From: Pseudomonas rhodesiae
GTDB taxonomy: Bacteria > Pseudomonadota > Gammaproteobacteria > Pseudomonadales > Pseudomonadaceae
Length of the DNA stretch: 64,000 nt
Assembly (NCBI RefSeq): GCF_007858255.1
Contig: NZ_VFEU01000001.1
Span: 248,001 to 312,000 of the forward strand
Reading direction: 5' to 3'
The notes below the pieces were generated by a model, which saw only the letters and a program-made list of their open reading frames with translations, had not been told where the DNA came from and ran no database searches. Numbering within the stretch: the stretch's first letter is position 1; every line of letters begins with the position of its first letter. Shown here one piece after another: positions 24,160 through 32,662 of this stretch. A program made the position numbers and the translations under genes.

Positions 24160-27099
24160 ATGAGCCTTCCAACGCTGGCCGAATTGCCGGCCATTCTGCT
24201 CCCAGCTGCCCAGCGGGCCGAGCAGTCATTTCGTGACGCAGTGGCCGCGCTGGATGACGATCATGGCCTTTCTGAATGGACGCCGCAACGCTGGGCCGAC
24301 TTCGCCCGGGTGTGCGCCGCCAGTGATTTCGTTATTGAACAGAGCCTTCGTGACCCTTTGATGTTGCTCGAACTGGCCGCCTGGGGCGAGCTGGACCGTG
24401 GTTTCGCACCTGGCGAGCTATGCGGGCAAATTGCTGGCGCGGTGCAACAAGCCGAAACAGAAGATGAGCTGGGCCGTGTGCTGCGTCGCCAGCGTACCCG
24501 TCAGCAAGTGCGCATTATCTGGCGTGACCTGACGCGCCAGGCCGATCTGGTGCAAACCTGCCGCGACCTGTCCGATATGGCCGACGCCAGCATCGACCAG
24601 GCCTACCAGTGGCTGTACCAGCGCCACTGTGTGCAATTCGGCACGCCCACCGGGCGCCGCAGCGGCGAGGCCCAGCACATGGTGATCCTCGGCATGGGCA
24701 AGCTCGGTGCGGTTGAGCTGAACCTCTCGTCGGACATCGACCTGATCTTCGCCTACCCCGAAGGCGGCGAAACCGTGGGGGTGAAGCGTGCGCTGGATAA
24801 TCAGGAATTTTTCATCCGTCTTGGTCAAAAATTGATCAAGGCGCTCGACCCGATGACGGTCGACGGCTTTGTCTTCCGCGTGGATATGCGCTTGCGCCCA
24901 TACGGTTCGGCCGGTGCGCTGGTGCTGAGCTTCAATGCGCTGGAACAGTATTACCAGGACCAGGGCCGCGACTGGGAGCGCTACGCCATGATCAAGGCGC
25001 GGGTGGTGGCTGGCGATCAGGTGGCGGGCGCGCAATTGCTCGACATGCTGCGGCCGTTCGTCTACCGGCGTTACCTGGATTTTTCCGCCATCGAAGCACT
25101 GCGCACCATGAAGCAACTGATCCAGCAGGAAGTGCGGCGCAAAGGCATGGCCGACAACATCAAGCTGGGCTCGGGCGGCATTCGCGAAGTGGAATTCATT
25201 GCCCAGGCGTTCCAGCTGATCCACGGCGGCCGCGACTTGAGCTTGCAGCAGCGCCCATTGCTTAAAGTGCTCGGCACTCTGGAGGGCCAGGGCTACCTGC
25301 CGCCGGCGGTGATTGCCGAGTTGCGCAACGGCTATGAATTCCTGCGTTACACCGAGCACGCGATCCAAGCGATTGCCGATCGCCAGACCCAGATGCTCCC
25401 CGACAGTCCGCAGGATCAGGCGCGCATTGCCTTTATGTTGGGTTTTGCCGACTGGGCCGCGTTCCATGAGCGCCTGATGTACTGGCGTGGCCGGATTGAT
25501 TGGCACTTTCGCCAAGTCATCGCCGATCCGGATGAGGATGAAGGCGAAGAAAGCGAGCTGGTGGTAGGCGGTGAGTGGTTGCCGCTGTGGGAAGAGTCCC
25601 AGGACGAAGACGCCGCCTGCCGGCAGTTGGCCGAAGGCGGTTTCACCGATGCACCCAAGGCACTCAAAGCCCTGGCCAGCCTGCGCGGCAGCCCGCAGCT
25701 GCGCGCCATGCAGCGCCTGGGCCGTGAACGGTTGGATGCGTTTATTCCGCGCCTGCTGGCCCAGGCCGTCGAGCATGCCAACCCGGACCTGGTGCTGGAA
25801 CGCGTGTTGCCGCTGGTCGAAGCCGTCGCGCGGCGTTCGGCATATCTGGTGCTGCTCACCGAAAACCCTGACGCCCTGCGTCGCCTGTTGACCCTGTGCG
25901 CCGCCAGCCCCTGGATCGCCGAGCAGATCACGCGTTTCCCGCTGTTGCTGGATGAATTGCTCAATGAAGGGCGCCTGTTCAAGCCGCCGTTGGCGCCGGA
26001 ACTGGCCGCCGAACTGCGCGAACGCCTTACACGCATCCCCGAAGATGACCTTGAACAGCAGATGGAAGCCCTGCGCCATTTCAAGTTGGCGCATCGCCTG
26101 CGTGTGGCCGCCTCGGAAATCGCCGGCAGCCTGCCGTTGATGAAAGTCAGCGATTACCTGACCTGGCTCGCCGAGGCGATCCTCGAACAGGTCCTCGCCC
26201 TGGCTTGGCGCCAGACCGTGGCGCGCCACGGCTCGCCGCAACGGCTGGACGGCACCTTGTGCGATCCTGGATTCATCATTGTCGGCTACGGGAAAGTCGG
26301 CGGCATCGAGCTGGGGCATGGTTCCGACTTGGACCTGGTGTTTATCCACGACGGCGACCCGCATGCCGAAACCGATGGCGCCAAGCCGATCGACGGTGCG
26401 CAGTTCTTTACGCGCCTGGGTCAGCGCATCATTCATTTGCTGACGACCCAGACCAACTCCGGCCAATTATATGAAGTGGACATGCGCCTGCGCCCGTCTG
26501 GCGCATCCGGGCTGTTGGTGAGTTCGTTGGGGGCGTTCGACCGCTATCAACAAAATGAAGCCTGGACCTGGGAACATCAGGCGTTGGTCCGCGCCCGCGT
26601 GTTGGTCGGTAGCCAGGACGTTGGCCAGGCGTTCGAGCAAGTGCGGGCCAGGGTGCTGGGGCGCGAGCGTGACCTGGCGACGCTGCGCCAGGAGGTCAGC
26701 GAGATGCGCGCCAAGATGCGCGACAACCTGGGCACCAAGAGCACTGCGGCCGGCAAGGGCGCCAATGCCTTCGAAGCCTCGGCGTTGTTCGACCTCAAGC
26801 AGGACGCCGGAGGTATCGTCGATATTGAATTTATGGTGCAATACGCGGCTTTGGCGTGGTCTGCGCAACATCCATCGTTGCTGCGCTACACCGACAATAT
26901 CCGCATTCTGGAAGGCCTGGAGCAGGTGGGGTTGATGCCCGCCGCCGATGCCCATCTGCTGCGTGAGGTGTATAAAGCCTACCGTTCCGCCGCGCATCGT
27001 CAGGCCTTGCAGAACGAGGCCGGTACGGTGGCCGGGGATCAGTTCGTCGAGGAGCGGAGCCAGGTGATGCGAATCTGGCAGGAACTGGGATTGAGCTGA
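24160..27099 (+). CDS. glnE: bifunctional glutamine synthetase adenylyltransferase/deadenylase
   Basis: A 979-residue GlnE that adenylylates and deadenylylates glutamine synthetase under control of PII, setting nitrogen assimilation. Two nucleotidyltransferase domains are visible. The N-terminal one has GMGKLGAVELNLSSDIDLIF near residue 180. The C-terminal one has GYGKVGGIELGHGSDLDLVF near residue 710. Both keep the G-x11-D-x-D metal-binding pattern, so both activities should be intact. Full family length. It ends in a strong hairpin before the LPS operon. Confidence 0.96.
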   Translation: MSLPTLAELPAILLPAAQRAEQSFRDAVAALDDDHGLSEWTPQRWADFARVCAASDFVIEQSLRDPLMLLELAAWGELDRGFAPGELCGQIAGAVQQAETEDELGRVLRRQRTRQQVRIIWRDLTRQADLVQTCRDLSDMADASIDQAYQWLYQRHCVQFGTPTGRRSGEAQHMVILGMGKLGAVELNLSSDIDLIFAYPEGGETVGVKRALDNQEFFIRLGQKLIKALDPMTVDGFVFRVDMRLRPYGSAGALVLSFNALEQYYQDQGRDWERYAMIKARVVAGDQVAGAQLLDMLRPFVYRRYLDFSAIEALRTMKQLIQQEVRRKGMADNIKLGSGGIREVEFIAQAFQLIHGGRDLSLQQRPLLKVLGTLEGQGYLPPAVIAELRNGYEFLRYTEHAIQAIADRQTQMLPDSPQDQARIAFMLGFADWAAFHERLMYWRGRIDWHFRQVIADPDEDEGEESELVVGGEWLPLWEESQDEDAACRQLAEGGFTDAPKALKALASLRGSPQLRAMQRLGRERLDAFIPRLLAQAVEHANPDLVLERVLPLVEAVARRSAYLVLLTENPDALRRLLTLCAASPWIAEQITRFPLLLDELLNEGRLFKPPLAPELAAELRERLTRIPEDDLEQQMEALRHFKLAHRLRVAASEIAGSLPLMKVSDYLTWLAEAILEQVLALAWRQTVARHGSPQRLDGTLCDPGFIIVGYGKVGGIELGHGSDLDLVFIHDGDPHAETDGAKPIDGAQFFTRLGQRIIHLLTTQTNSGQLYEVDMRLRPSGASGLLVSSLGAFDRYQQNEAWTWEHQALVRARVLVGSQDVGQAFEQVRARVLGRERDLATLRQEVSEMRAKMRDNLGTKSTAAGKGANAFEASALFDLKQDAGGIVDIEFMVQYAALAWSAQHPSLLRYTDNIRILEGLEQVGLMPAADAHLLREVYKAYRSAAHRQALQNEAGTVAGDQFVEERSQVMRIWQELGLS

Positions 27100-27112
27100 A
27101 GACACTATTAGG

Positions 27113-27136
27113 GCGGGGAGGCATAAGCCTCCCCGC
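27113..27136 (+). terminator. hairpin terminator between glnE and waaF
   Basis: GCGGGGAGGC and GCCTCCCCGC form a perfect 10-bp stem with an ATAA loop, 13 bases past the glnE stop. The following T content is weak (ATCGTTTG), so termination may be partial. Confidence 0.65.
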
Positions 27137-27154
27137 ATCGTTTGTGGAAACTAC

Positions 27155-28189
27155 ATGAATATTCTGATCGTTGGGCCCAGTTGGGTCGGTGACATGGTGA
27201 TGGCACAGACACTGTTCCAGTGCCTGCGCGCTCGCCATCCAGATTGCCAGATCGACGTGCTCGCCCCTGAGTGGAGCCGGCCGATCCTTGAGCGCATGCC
27301 CGAAGTGCGCAAGGCCTTGAGCTTTCCGCTCGGCCACGGCGCCCTGGAGCTGGCGACCCGTCGTCGCATCGGCAAATCCATGGCCGGCGAGTACGACCAG
27401 GCGATCCTGCTGCCCAATTCGCTCAAGTCGGCGCTGGTGCCGTACTTTGCCGGCATCCCCAAGCGCACCGGCTGGCGCGGCGAATTTCGCTATGTGCTGC
27501 TCAACGACGTGCGCACGTTGGACAAAACCCGCTATCCGCTGATGATCGAACGCTTTATAGCCCTGGCCTACGCGCCGGGTGCCGAGTTGCCCAAACCCTA
27601 TCCGCGCCCGAGCCTGCGGATCGACCCGGTCACCCGCGACGCGGCGCTGGCCAAGTTCGGCCTCAGCCTGGATCGCCCGGTGCTGGCGCTGTGCCCCGGC
27701 GCCGAGTTCGGCGAGTCCAAGCGCTGGCCTTCGGAGCATTACGCCAAGGTCGCTGAGATGAAGATCCGCGAAGGCTGGCAAGTATGGTTGTTCGGCTCGA
27801 AGAACGACCACTCGGTGGGCGAAGACATCCGCCAGCGTCTGATCCCGGGCCTGCGCGAAGAAGCGGTGAATCTGAGCGGCGACACCTCGCTGGCCGAGGC
27901 GATCGACCTGCTGTCCTGCGCCGATGCGGTGGTGTCCAACGACTCCGGCCTGATGCACGTGGCCGCGGCGCTGAACCGCCCGTTGGTGGCGGTGTATGGG
28001 TCCACCTCGCCGGGCTTCACCCCGCCGTTGGCCGACAAAGTGGAAGTGGTGCGCCTGGGGCTCGATTGCAGCCCGTGTTTCGAACGCACCTGCCGTTTCG
28101 GCCACTACAATTGCCTGCGCCAGTTGTTGCCGCAGTCGGTCGGCGAAGCCCTGCAAAGGTTGCAGGGCGACGTGGTCGAGGTTCACTGA
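27155..28189 (+). CDS. waaF: ADP-heptose:LPS heptosyltransferase II
   Basis: A 344-residue GT9 glycosyltransferase that adds the second heptose to the LPS inner core at the cytoplasmic face of the inner membrane. It opens MNILIVGPSWVGDMVMAQ, the GT9 N-terminal loop with the conserved aspartate. The ADP-heptose region reads CPGAEFGESKRWP, then SNDSGLMHVAAALNRPLVAVYGSTSPGFTPP. First gene of a coupled seven-gene core operon; one base separates it from waaC. Confidence 0.96.
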   Translation: MNILIVGPSWVGDMVMAQTLFQCLRARHPDCQIDVLAPEWSRPILERMPEVRKALSFPLGHGALELATRRRIGKSMAGEYDQAILLPNSLKSALVPYFAGIPKRTGWRGEFRYVLLNDVRTLDKTRYPLMIERFIALAYAPGAELPKPYPRPSLRIDPVTRDAALAKFGLSLDRPVLALCPGAEFGESKRWPSEHYAKVAEMKIREGWQVWLFGSKNDHSVGEDIRQRLIPGLREEAVNLSGDTSLAEAIDLLSCADAVVSNDSGLMHVAAALNRPLVAVYGSTSPGFTPPLADKVEVVRLGLDCSPCFERTCRFGHYNCLRQLLPQSVGEALQRLQGDVVEVH

Positions 28190-28190
28190 G

Positions 28191-29252
28191 TTGCGGGTAC
28201 TGGTAGTCAAGACCTCATCCCTGGGCGACGTGATCCACGCCTTACCGGCACTGACCGACGCGGCGCGGGCGATCCCCGGCATTCAATTCGACTGGGTCGT
28301 GGAAGAGGGCTTTGCCGAAATCCCCACCTGGCACCCAGCGGTAGACAAGGTGATCCCGGTGGCGATCCGCCGCTGGCGCAAGAACCTCTGGCAAACCTTC
28401 AAGAGCGGTGAATGGCGGCGCTTCAAGCAGCGCATCCAGGCGACCAAGTATGACTTGGTGATTGACGCTCAGGGCCTGTTCAAAAGCGCCTGGCTGACCC
28501 GTTACGTACGGGCGCCGGTGGCCGGCTTTGATAAAAACTCCGCCCGTGAGCCCATCGCGGCGCGTTTTTACTCCCGACGTCTGGCCGTGGCTCGTGGGCA
28601 GCACGCGGTGGAACGCTTGCGTCAGTTGTTCGCCGTAGCCCTGGGTTATGACTTGCCCAAAGGCTTGGGCGACTACGGCCTGAGCGTCGACAAGTTGCTC
28701 GGCCTGCCACCGAAAAAGCCCTTCGTGCTACTGCTGCATGGCACCACTTGGGACACCAAGCACTGGCCGGAAGCCTACTGGCGCGAGCTGGCCGAACGCA
28801 TGGGGCGCCTGGGCGTGGACGTGAAGCTGCCCTGGGGCAACGCCACGGAAAAAGCCCGCGCCGAACGCCTGGCTCAAGGGCTGGCGAACGCCGAAGTATT
28901 GCCCAAGTTGAACCTGGCCGGCGTGGCTCGGGTATTGGCCGGCGCCCGCGCTTGCGTGGCGGTGGATACCGGCCTGGGGCACCTGGCGGCGGCGCTGGAT
29001 GTGCCGACCATCTCCCTGTTCGGCCCCACCAATCCGGGCCTGACCGGCGCCTACGGCAAGGCGCAGATTCACCTGGCCAGCGATTGGTCCTGCGCGCCGT
29101 GCCTGCAAAAACACTGTACCTATCAACCGACGGCCGACGACCTGCGTCGGTTCGACATCGCGCGCGAATCGCCCCTGTGCTTCACGCGCCTGAACCCTGA
29201 GCGTGTGGCAAGCCGACTGAGCACGTTGTTACTGGCTGAGGAACTGCACTGA
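28191..29252 (+). CDS. waaC: LPS heptosyltransferase I, TTG start
   Basis: A 353-residue GT9 enzyme that adds the first L,D-heptose to Kdo. Conserved segments are VKTSSLGDVIHALPAL at the N-terminus, LLHGTTWDTKHWPEAYW in the middle, and AVDTGLGHLAAALDVPTISLFGPTNP, which binds ADP-heptose. The reading frame stays open far into waaF, but homology begins at the TTG at 28191, one base after the waaF stop. This indicates a TTG start and coupled translation. Its stop overlaps the waaG ATG by one base. Confidence 0.95.
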   Translation: MRVLVVKTSSLGDVIHALPALTDAARAIPGIQFDWVVEEGFAEIPTWHPAVDKVIPVAIRRWRKNLWQTFKSGEWRRFKQRIQATKYDLVIDAQGLFKSAWLTRYVRAPVAGFDKNSAREPIAARFYSRRLAVARGQHAVERLRQLFAVALGYDLPKGLGDYGLSVDKLLGLPPKKPFVLLLHGTTWDTKHWPEAYWRELAERMGRLGVDVKLPWGNATEKARAERLAQGLANAEVLPKLNLAGVARVLAGARACVAVDTGLGHLAAALDVPTISLFGPTNPGLTGAYGKAQIHLASDWSCAPCLQKHCTYQPTADDLRRFDIARESPLCFTRLNPERVASRLSTLLLAEELH

Positions 29253-30376
29253 TGCAACTGGCTTTTGTTCTGTACAAATACTTCCCCTTCGGCGGCCTGC
29301 AGCGTGACTTCATGCGCATCGCCCTGGAGTGCCAGCGGCGCGGCCATCAGATTCGCGTCTACACGCTGATCTGGGAGGGCGATATTCCGCCCGGCTTTGA
29401 AGTGCTGGTGGCGCCGGTCAAAGCATTCTTCAACCATCGGCGCAACGAAAAACTCAGTGCCTGGATGGAGGCCGACCTGGCCAAGCGCCCGGTGGACCGT
29501 TTGATCGGGTTCAACAAGATGCCCGGCCTGGACGTGTACTACGCTGCCGACGGTTGTTTCGAAGACAAAGCACAGAACCTGCGCCATTCGCTGTACCGCA
29601 GTTTTGGTCGTTATCGCCACTTCGCCGAATATGAACGTGCAGTGTTCGCCAAGGACGCCAAGACCGAAATCCTGATGATTTCAGAAGTGCAGCAGCCGCT
29701 GTTCATCAAGCACTACGACACCCCGGTGGAGCGCTTTCACCTGCTGCCGCCGGGCATCGCCCAGGACCGTCGCGCACCGCCGGACGCCGCCGCAATCCGC
29801 GCAGGGTTCCGCAAGGAATTCAACCTGGGCGAGGATGACCTGCTGTTGGTGCAGATCGGCTCCGGCTTCAAAACCAAGGGCGTCGACCGCAGCCTCAAGG
29901 CGCTGGCCGCGTTGCCCTCGGAGCTGAAAAAACGCACGCGTCTGTTTGTAATCGGCCAGGACGACCCCAAAGTATTCCAATTGCAAAGCGCCACATTGGG
30001 GCTGGGCGATAACGTGCAGTTTCTTAAAGGGCGCAGCGATATCCCGCGTTTCCTGCTGGGCGCCGACCTGTTGATCCACCCGGCGTATAACGAAAACACC
30101 GGCACCGTGCTGCTTGAGGCGCTGGTGGCCGGGTTGCCGGTACTGGTCTCGGCGGTGTGTGGTTATGCCCATTACATCGCCGAGGCCGACAGCGGTCTGG
30201 TGCTGGATGAGCCGTTCGAACAGGCTCAGTTGAACCAGTACCTGGCGCGCATGTTGACCGATTCTGCACAGCGCGCGGCCTGGAGCCGCAACGGGTTGGC
30301 TTTCGCTGAGACGGCCGACCTCTACAGCATGCCGCAGCGCGCTGCGGATGTGATTCTGGCGGAGCCAAAGCCATGA
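29252..30376 (+). CDS. waaG: UDP-glucose:(heptosyl)LPS alpha-1,3-glucosyltransferase WaaG
   Basis: A 374-residue GT4 glycosyltransferase that adds the first hexose of the outer core. The N-terminus MQLAFVLYKYFPFGGLQRDF matches WaaG. The donor-binding region has HPAYNENTGTVLLEALVAG, with the two glutamates spaced E-x7-E, followed by GLPVLVSAVCGY. ATG overlaps the waaC stop (TGATG), and its own end overlaps waaP by 4 bases. Confidence 0.95.
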   Translation: MQLAFVLYKYFPFGGLQRDFMRIALECQRRGHQIRVYTLIWEGDIPPGFEVLVAPVKAFFNHRRNEKLSAWMEADLAKRPVDRLIGFNKMPGLDVYYAADGCFEDKAQNLRHSLYRSFGRYRHFAEYERAVFAKDAKTEILMISEVQQPLFIKHYDTPVERFHLLPPGIAQDRRAPPDAAAIRAGFRKEFNLGEDDLLLVQIGSGFKTKGVDRSLKALAALPSELKKRTRLFVIGQDDPKVFQLQSATLGLGDNVQFLKGRSDIPRFLLGADLLIHPAYNENTGTVLLEALVAGLPVLVSAVCGYAHYIAEADSGLVLDEPFEQAQLNQYLARMLTDSAQRAAWSRNGLAFAETADLYSMPQRAADVILAEPKP

Positions 30377-31179
30377 AGTTGATGCTTGCCGAACCCTTCA
30401 AGAGCCTCTGGACCGGACGCGATGCGTTCGCCGAAGTAGAGCGGTTGGAAGGCGAGGTGTACCGCGAACTGGAAGCCCGACGCACCTTGCGCACCGAGGT
30501 GGACGGCCGTGGCTACTTTGTGAAGATCCACCGGGGCATCGGCTGGGGTGAGATCGTCAAGAACCTGGTCACCGCCAAGCTGCCGGTACTCGGCGCCGGG
30601 CAGGAATGGCTGGCGATCCAGCGCCTGCAGGAAATCGGCGTGCCGACCATGACTGCCGTGGCCTACGGCGAGCGCGGCAGCAACCCGGCGGACCAGCATT
30701 CGTTCATCATCACCGAAGAGCTGGCGCCCACGGTCAGCCTGGAAGACTTCAGCATTGATTGGGTCAAGCAGCCACCGCAGCCGCGCCTCAAGCGCGCGCT
30801 GATCGCCGAAGTGGCGCGCATGACCGGCATGATGCATCGCGGCGGGGTCAACCATCGTGACTGCTACATCTGCCACTTCCTGCTGCACACCGACACGCCG
30901 GTCACGCCTGATCGCTTCAAGTTGTCGGTAATCGACCTGCACCGTGCCCAGACCCGGCCGAAAATCAGCCTGCGCTGGCGCAACAAAGACCTGGCCGCGC
31001 TGTACTTCTCGGCGCTGGACATCGGCCTGACCCGGCGCGACAAGCTGCGGTTCCTCAAGGGTTACTTCCAGCAGCCGTTGCGCCAGATCCTGGCCGAAGA
31101 AAGCGCTTTGTTGCAGTGGCTGCAAGGCAAGGCCGACAAGCTCTACGCGCGTAAACTGCGATACGGGGATGCGCTCTGA
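30373..31179 (+). CDS. waaP: LPS core heptose(I) kinase
   Basis: A 268-residue kinase-fold enzyme (RfaP/WaaP) that phosphorylates heptose I of the inner core, a modification essential for outer-membrane integrity in Pseudomonas. It shows GYFVKIHRG (ATP-binding lysine), the catalytic loop NHRDCYICHFLLH with its aspartate, and SVIDLHRAQTRP in place of DFG. The size is that of the family. Start overlaps waaG in an ATGA junction. Confidence 0.95.
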   Translation: MKLMLAEPFKSLWTGRDAFAEVERLEGEVYRELEARRTLRTEVDGRGYFVKIHRGIGWGEIVKNLVTAKLPVLGAGQEWLAIQRLQEIGVPTMTAVAYGERGSNPADQHSFIITEELAPTVSLEDFSIDWVKQPPQPRLKRALIAEVARMTGMMHRGGVNHRDCYICHFLLHTDTPVTPDRFKLSVIDLHRAQTRPKISLRWRNKDLAALYFSALDIGLTRRDKLRFLKGYFQQPLRQILAEESALLQWLQGKADKLYARKLRYGDAL

Positions 31180-31913
31180 TGGCGGGCTGGAACCTGGAAC
31201 CGGCCTACGCCGGCCTGGCGGAAGACTTTGGCAGCCTCGACGCGGTGTTCGCCCTGCAAGGCGAGCGGCTGACCCGCGATCCGTTGTCCGAAGTGATCCG
31301 AGTGGAGCGCGCGGGGGTCAATTATTACGTCAAGCGCTACGTTGGCGCCGGCAAGGGCTTGCGTCGCTACCTGGGCAAGCCGCGGGTCAAGTCCGAATGG
31401 CAGAACCTCAAGCGGTTTGCCAAATGGGGCATTCCCACCGCCGATGTGGTGGCCTGGGGCTTGGAGCGTAAAGGCCTGGCCTATGATCGCGGCGCGATGA
31501 TCACCCGTGAATTGCCCAAGACCGAAGACCTGTCGGCGCTGGCCGATCGCAACGACCCCCGTCTGCGCGATCCGCGCTGGGTCGATGGGGTCAGCCGCCA
31601 GCTCGCCGAATACACCCGCACCATGCACGATCACCGCTTTACTCATAACGATCTGAAGTGGCGCAACCTGCTGATCGACGACCAGCAGACCCTGTATCTG
31701 ATCGATTGCCCCAACGGCGATTTCTGGCGCGGGTTCTGGCTCAAGTACCGCATTACCAAAGACCTGGCCTGCCTGGACAAGGTGGCCAAGTATCACCTGT
31801 CGGCCACCCAGCGCCTGCGCTTCTATCTGCAATACCGTCAGCGCCAGCACCTGAGTGCATCGGACAAACAGCGTATTCGCCATGTGGTGAAGTTTTTTGA
31901 GGGGCGCGAATGA
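31179..31913 (+). CDS. wapP: LPS core kinase, InaA/WaaP family (WapP-like)
   Basis: A 244-residue kinase-fold protein in the position of P. aeruginosa wapP. Kinase features are intact: NYYVKRYVG for the ATP lysine, FTHNDLKWRNLL as catalytic loop with Asp and Asn, and LYLIDCPNGDF as metal-binding loop. It should phosphorylate another inner-core heptose position. One-base overlap with waaP (TGATG) and a 4-base overlap with the next gene. Confidence 0.88.
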   Translation: MAGWNLEPAYAGLAEDFGSLDAVFALQGERLTRDPLSEVIRVERAGVNYYVKRYVGAGKGLRRYLGKPRVKSEWQNLKRFAKWGIPTADVVAWGLERKGLAYDRGAMITRELPKTEDLSALADRNDPRLRDPRWVDGVSRQLAEYTRTMHDHRFTHNDLKWRNLLIDDQQTLYLIDCPNGDFWRGFWLKYRITKDLACLDKVAKYHLSATQRLRFYLQYRQRQHLSASDKQRIRHVVKFFEGRE

Positions 31914-32662
31914 GTGATTTTGTGGCGGCTGAAGACCGGGCTTTGTTGGAGCGCAACGGTCTGGCTACGTTCGACGCCTTGTGGGCCAAACAGCTCGACG
32001 CAGTGGACGAACCGAATACCAGTCGCGGTGGCTGGAGTAGCGTGTTTCGCCTGGAGCTGGAGGGGCAGGGGTATTACCTCAAGCGTCAGAGCAACTACCT
32101 GACCCGCAGCCTTCATCGCCCATGGGGCGAGCCGAGCTTCTCCCGCGAGTTTCGTAATATCAGCCGTTATCGCACGTTGGGTATCCCGGCCTTGCAGGCG
32201 GCGTTCTACGGCGAACGCAAGGTGGCCGGCGAGTACCGCGCGATGCTGCTGACCCGTGCCCTCGACGGCTGGAACGACTTGGATTCGCTGCTGGAGGAGT
32301 GGCCTTCGCTCAGCGATGCCCAGCACCGCGCCATCCTGCGGGCGTGCGGCGAACTGGCGCGCCGGCTGCACGGCGTCGGCCAGGTGCATGGCTGTTTCTA
32401 CCCCAAGCATATTTTCCTGCAGGCCACCGGCGACGGTTATGCCGCGCAGCTGATCGATCTGGAGAAAACCCGCCCGTTGTTGTTTGGCTGGCGGGATCGG
32501 GTCAAGGACCTGGAGCCGTTGCTGCGCCGGTCCCCGCAATGGTCCGACGCACAGGTGCGCCAGCTGCTGGCGGCCTACCTGGACCAACCTGAAGACAGCG
32601 CAGAGGTCGCCACTTGGCTGCAACGCCTGACGACCCGGCGCGGCCACAAGGAGAAGCGCTGA
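31910..32662 (+). CDS. wapQ: LPS core kinase-like protein (WapQ-like), catalytic Asp replaced
   Basis: A 250-residue InaA-family protein in the wapQ position. The ATP-side lysine is present (YYLKRQSNYLTRSL) and the metal loop reads QLIDLEKTRP. The catalytic loop reads VHGCFYPKHIF. Aligned with WaaP's HRDCYICHF, the catalytic aspartate position is a cysteine. It may use a different residue, or it may be a scaffolding pseudokinase. This could be normal for the subfamily. Coupled to its neighbours by 4-base and 1-base overlaps. Confidence 0.85.
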   Translation: MSDFVAAEDRALLERNGLATFDALWAKQLDAVDEPNTSRGGWSSVFRLELEGQGYYLKRQSNYLTRSLHRPWGEPSFSREFRNISRYRTLGIPALQAAFYGERKVAGEYRAMLLTRALDGWNDLDSLLEEWPSLSDAQHRAILRACGELARRLHGVGQVHGCFYPKHIFLQATGDGYAAQLIDLEKTRPLLFGWRDRVKDLEPLLRRSPQWSDAQVRQLLAAYLDQPEDSAEVATWLQRLTTRRGHKEKR

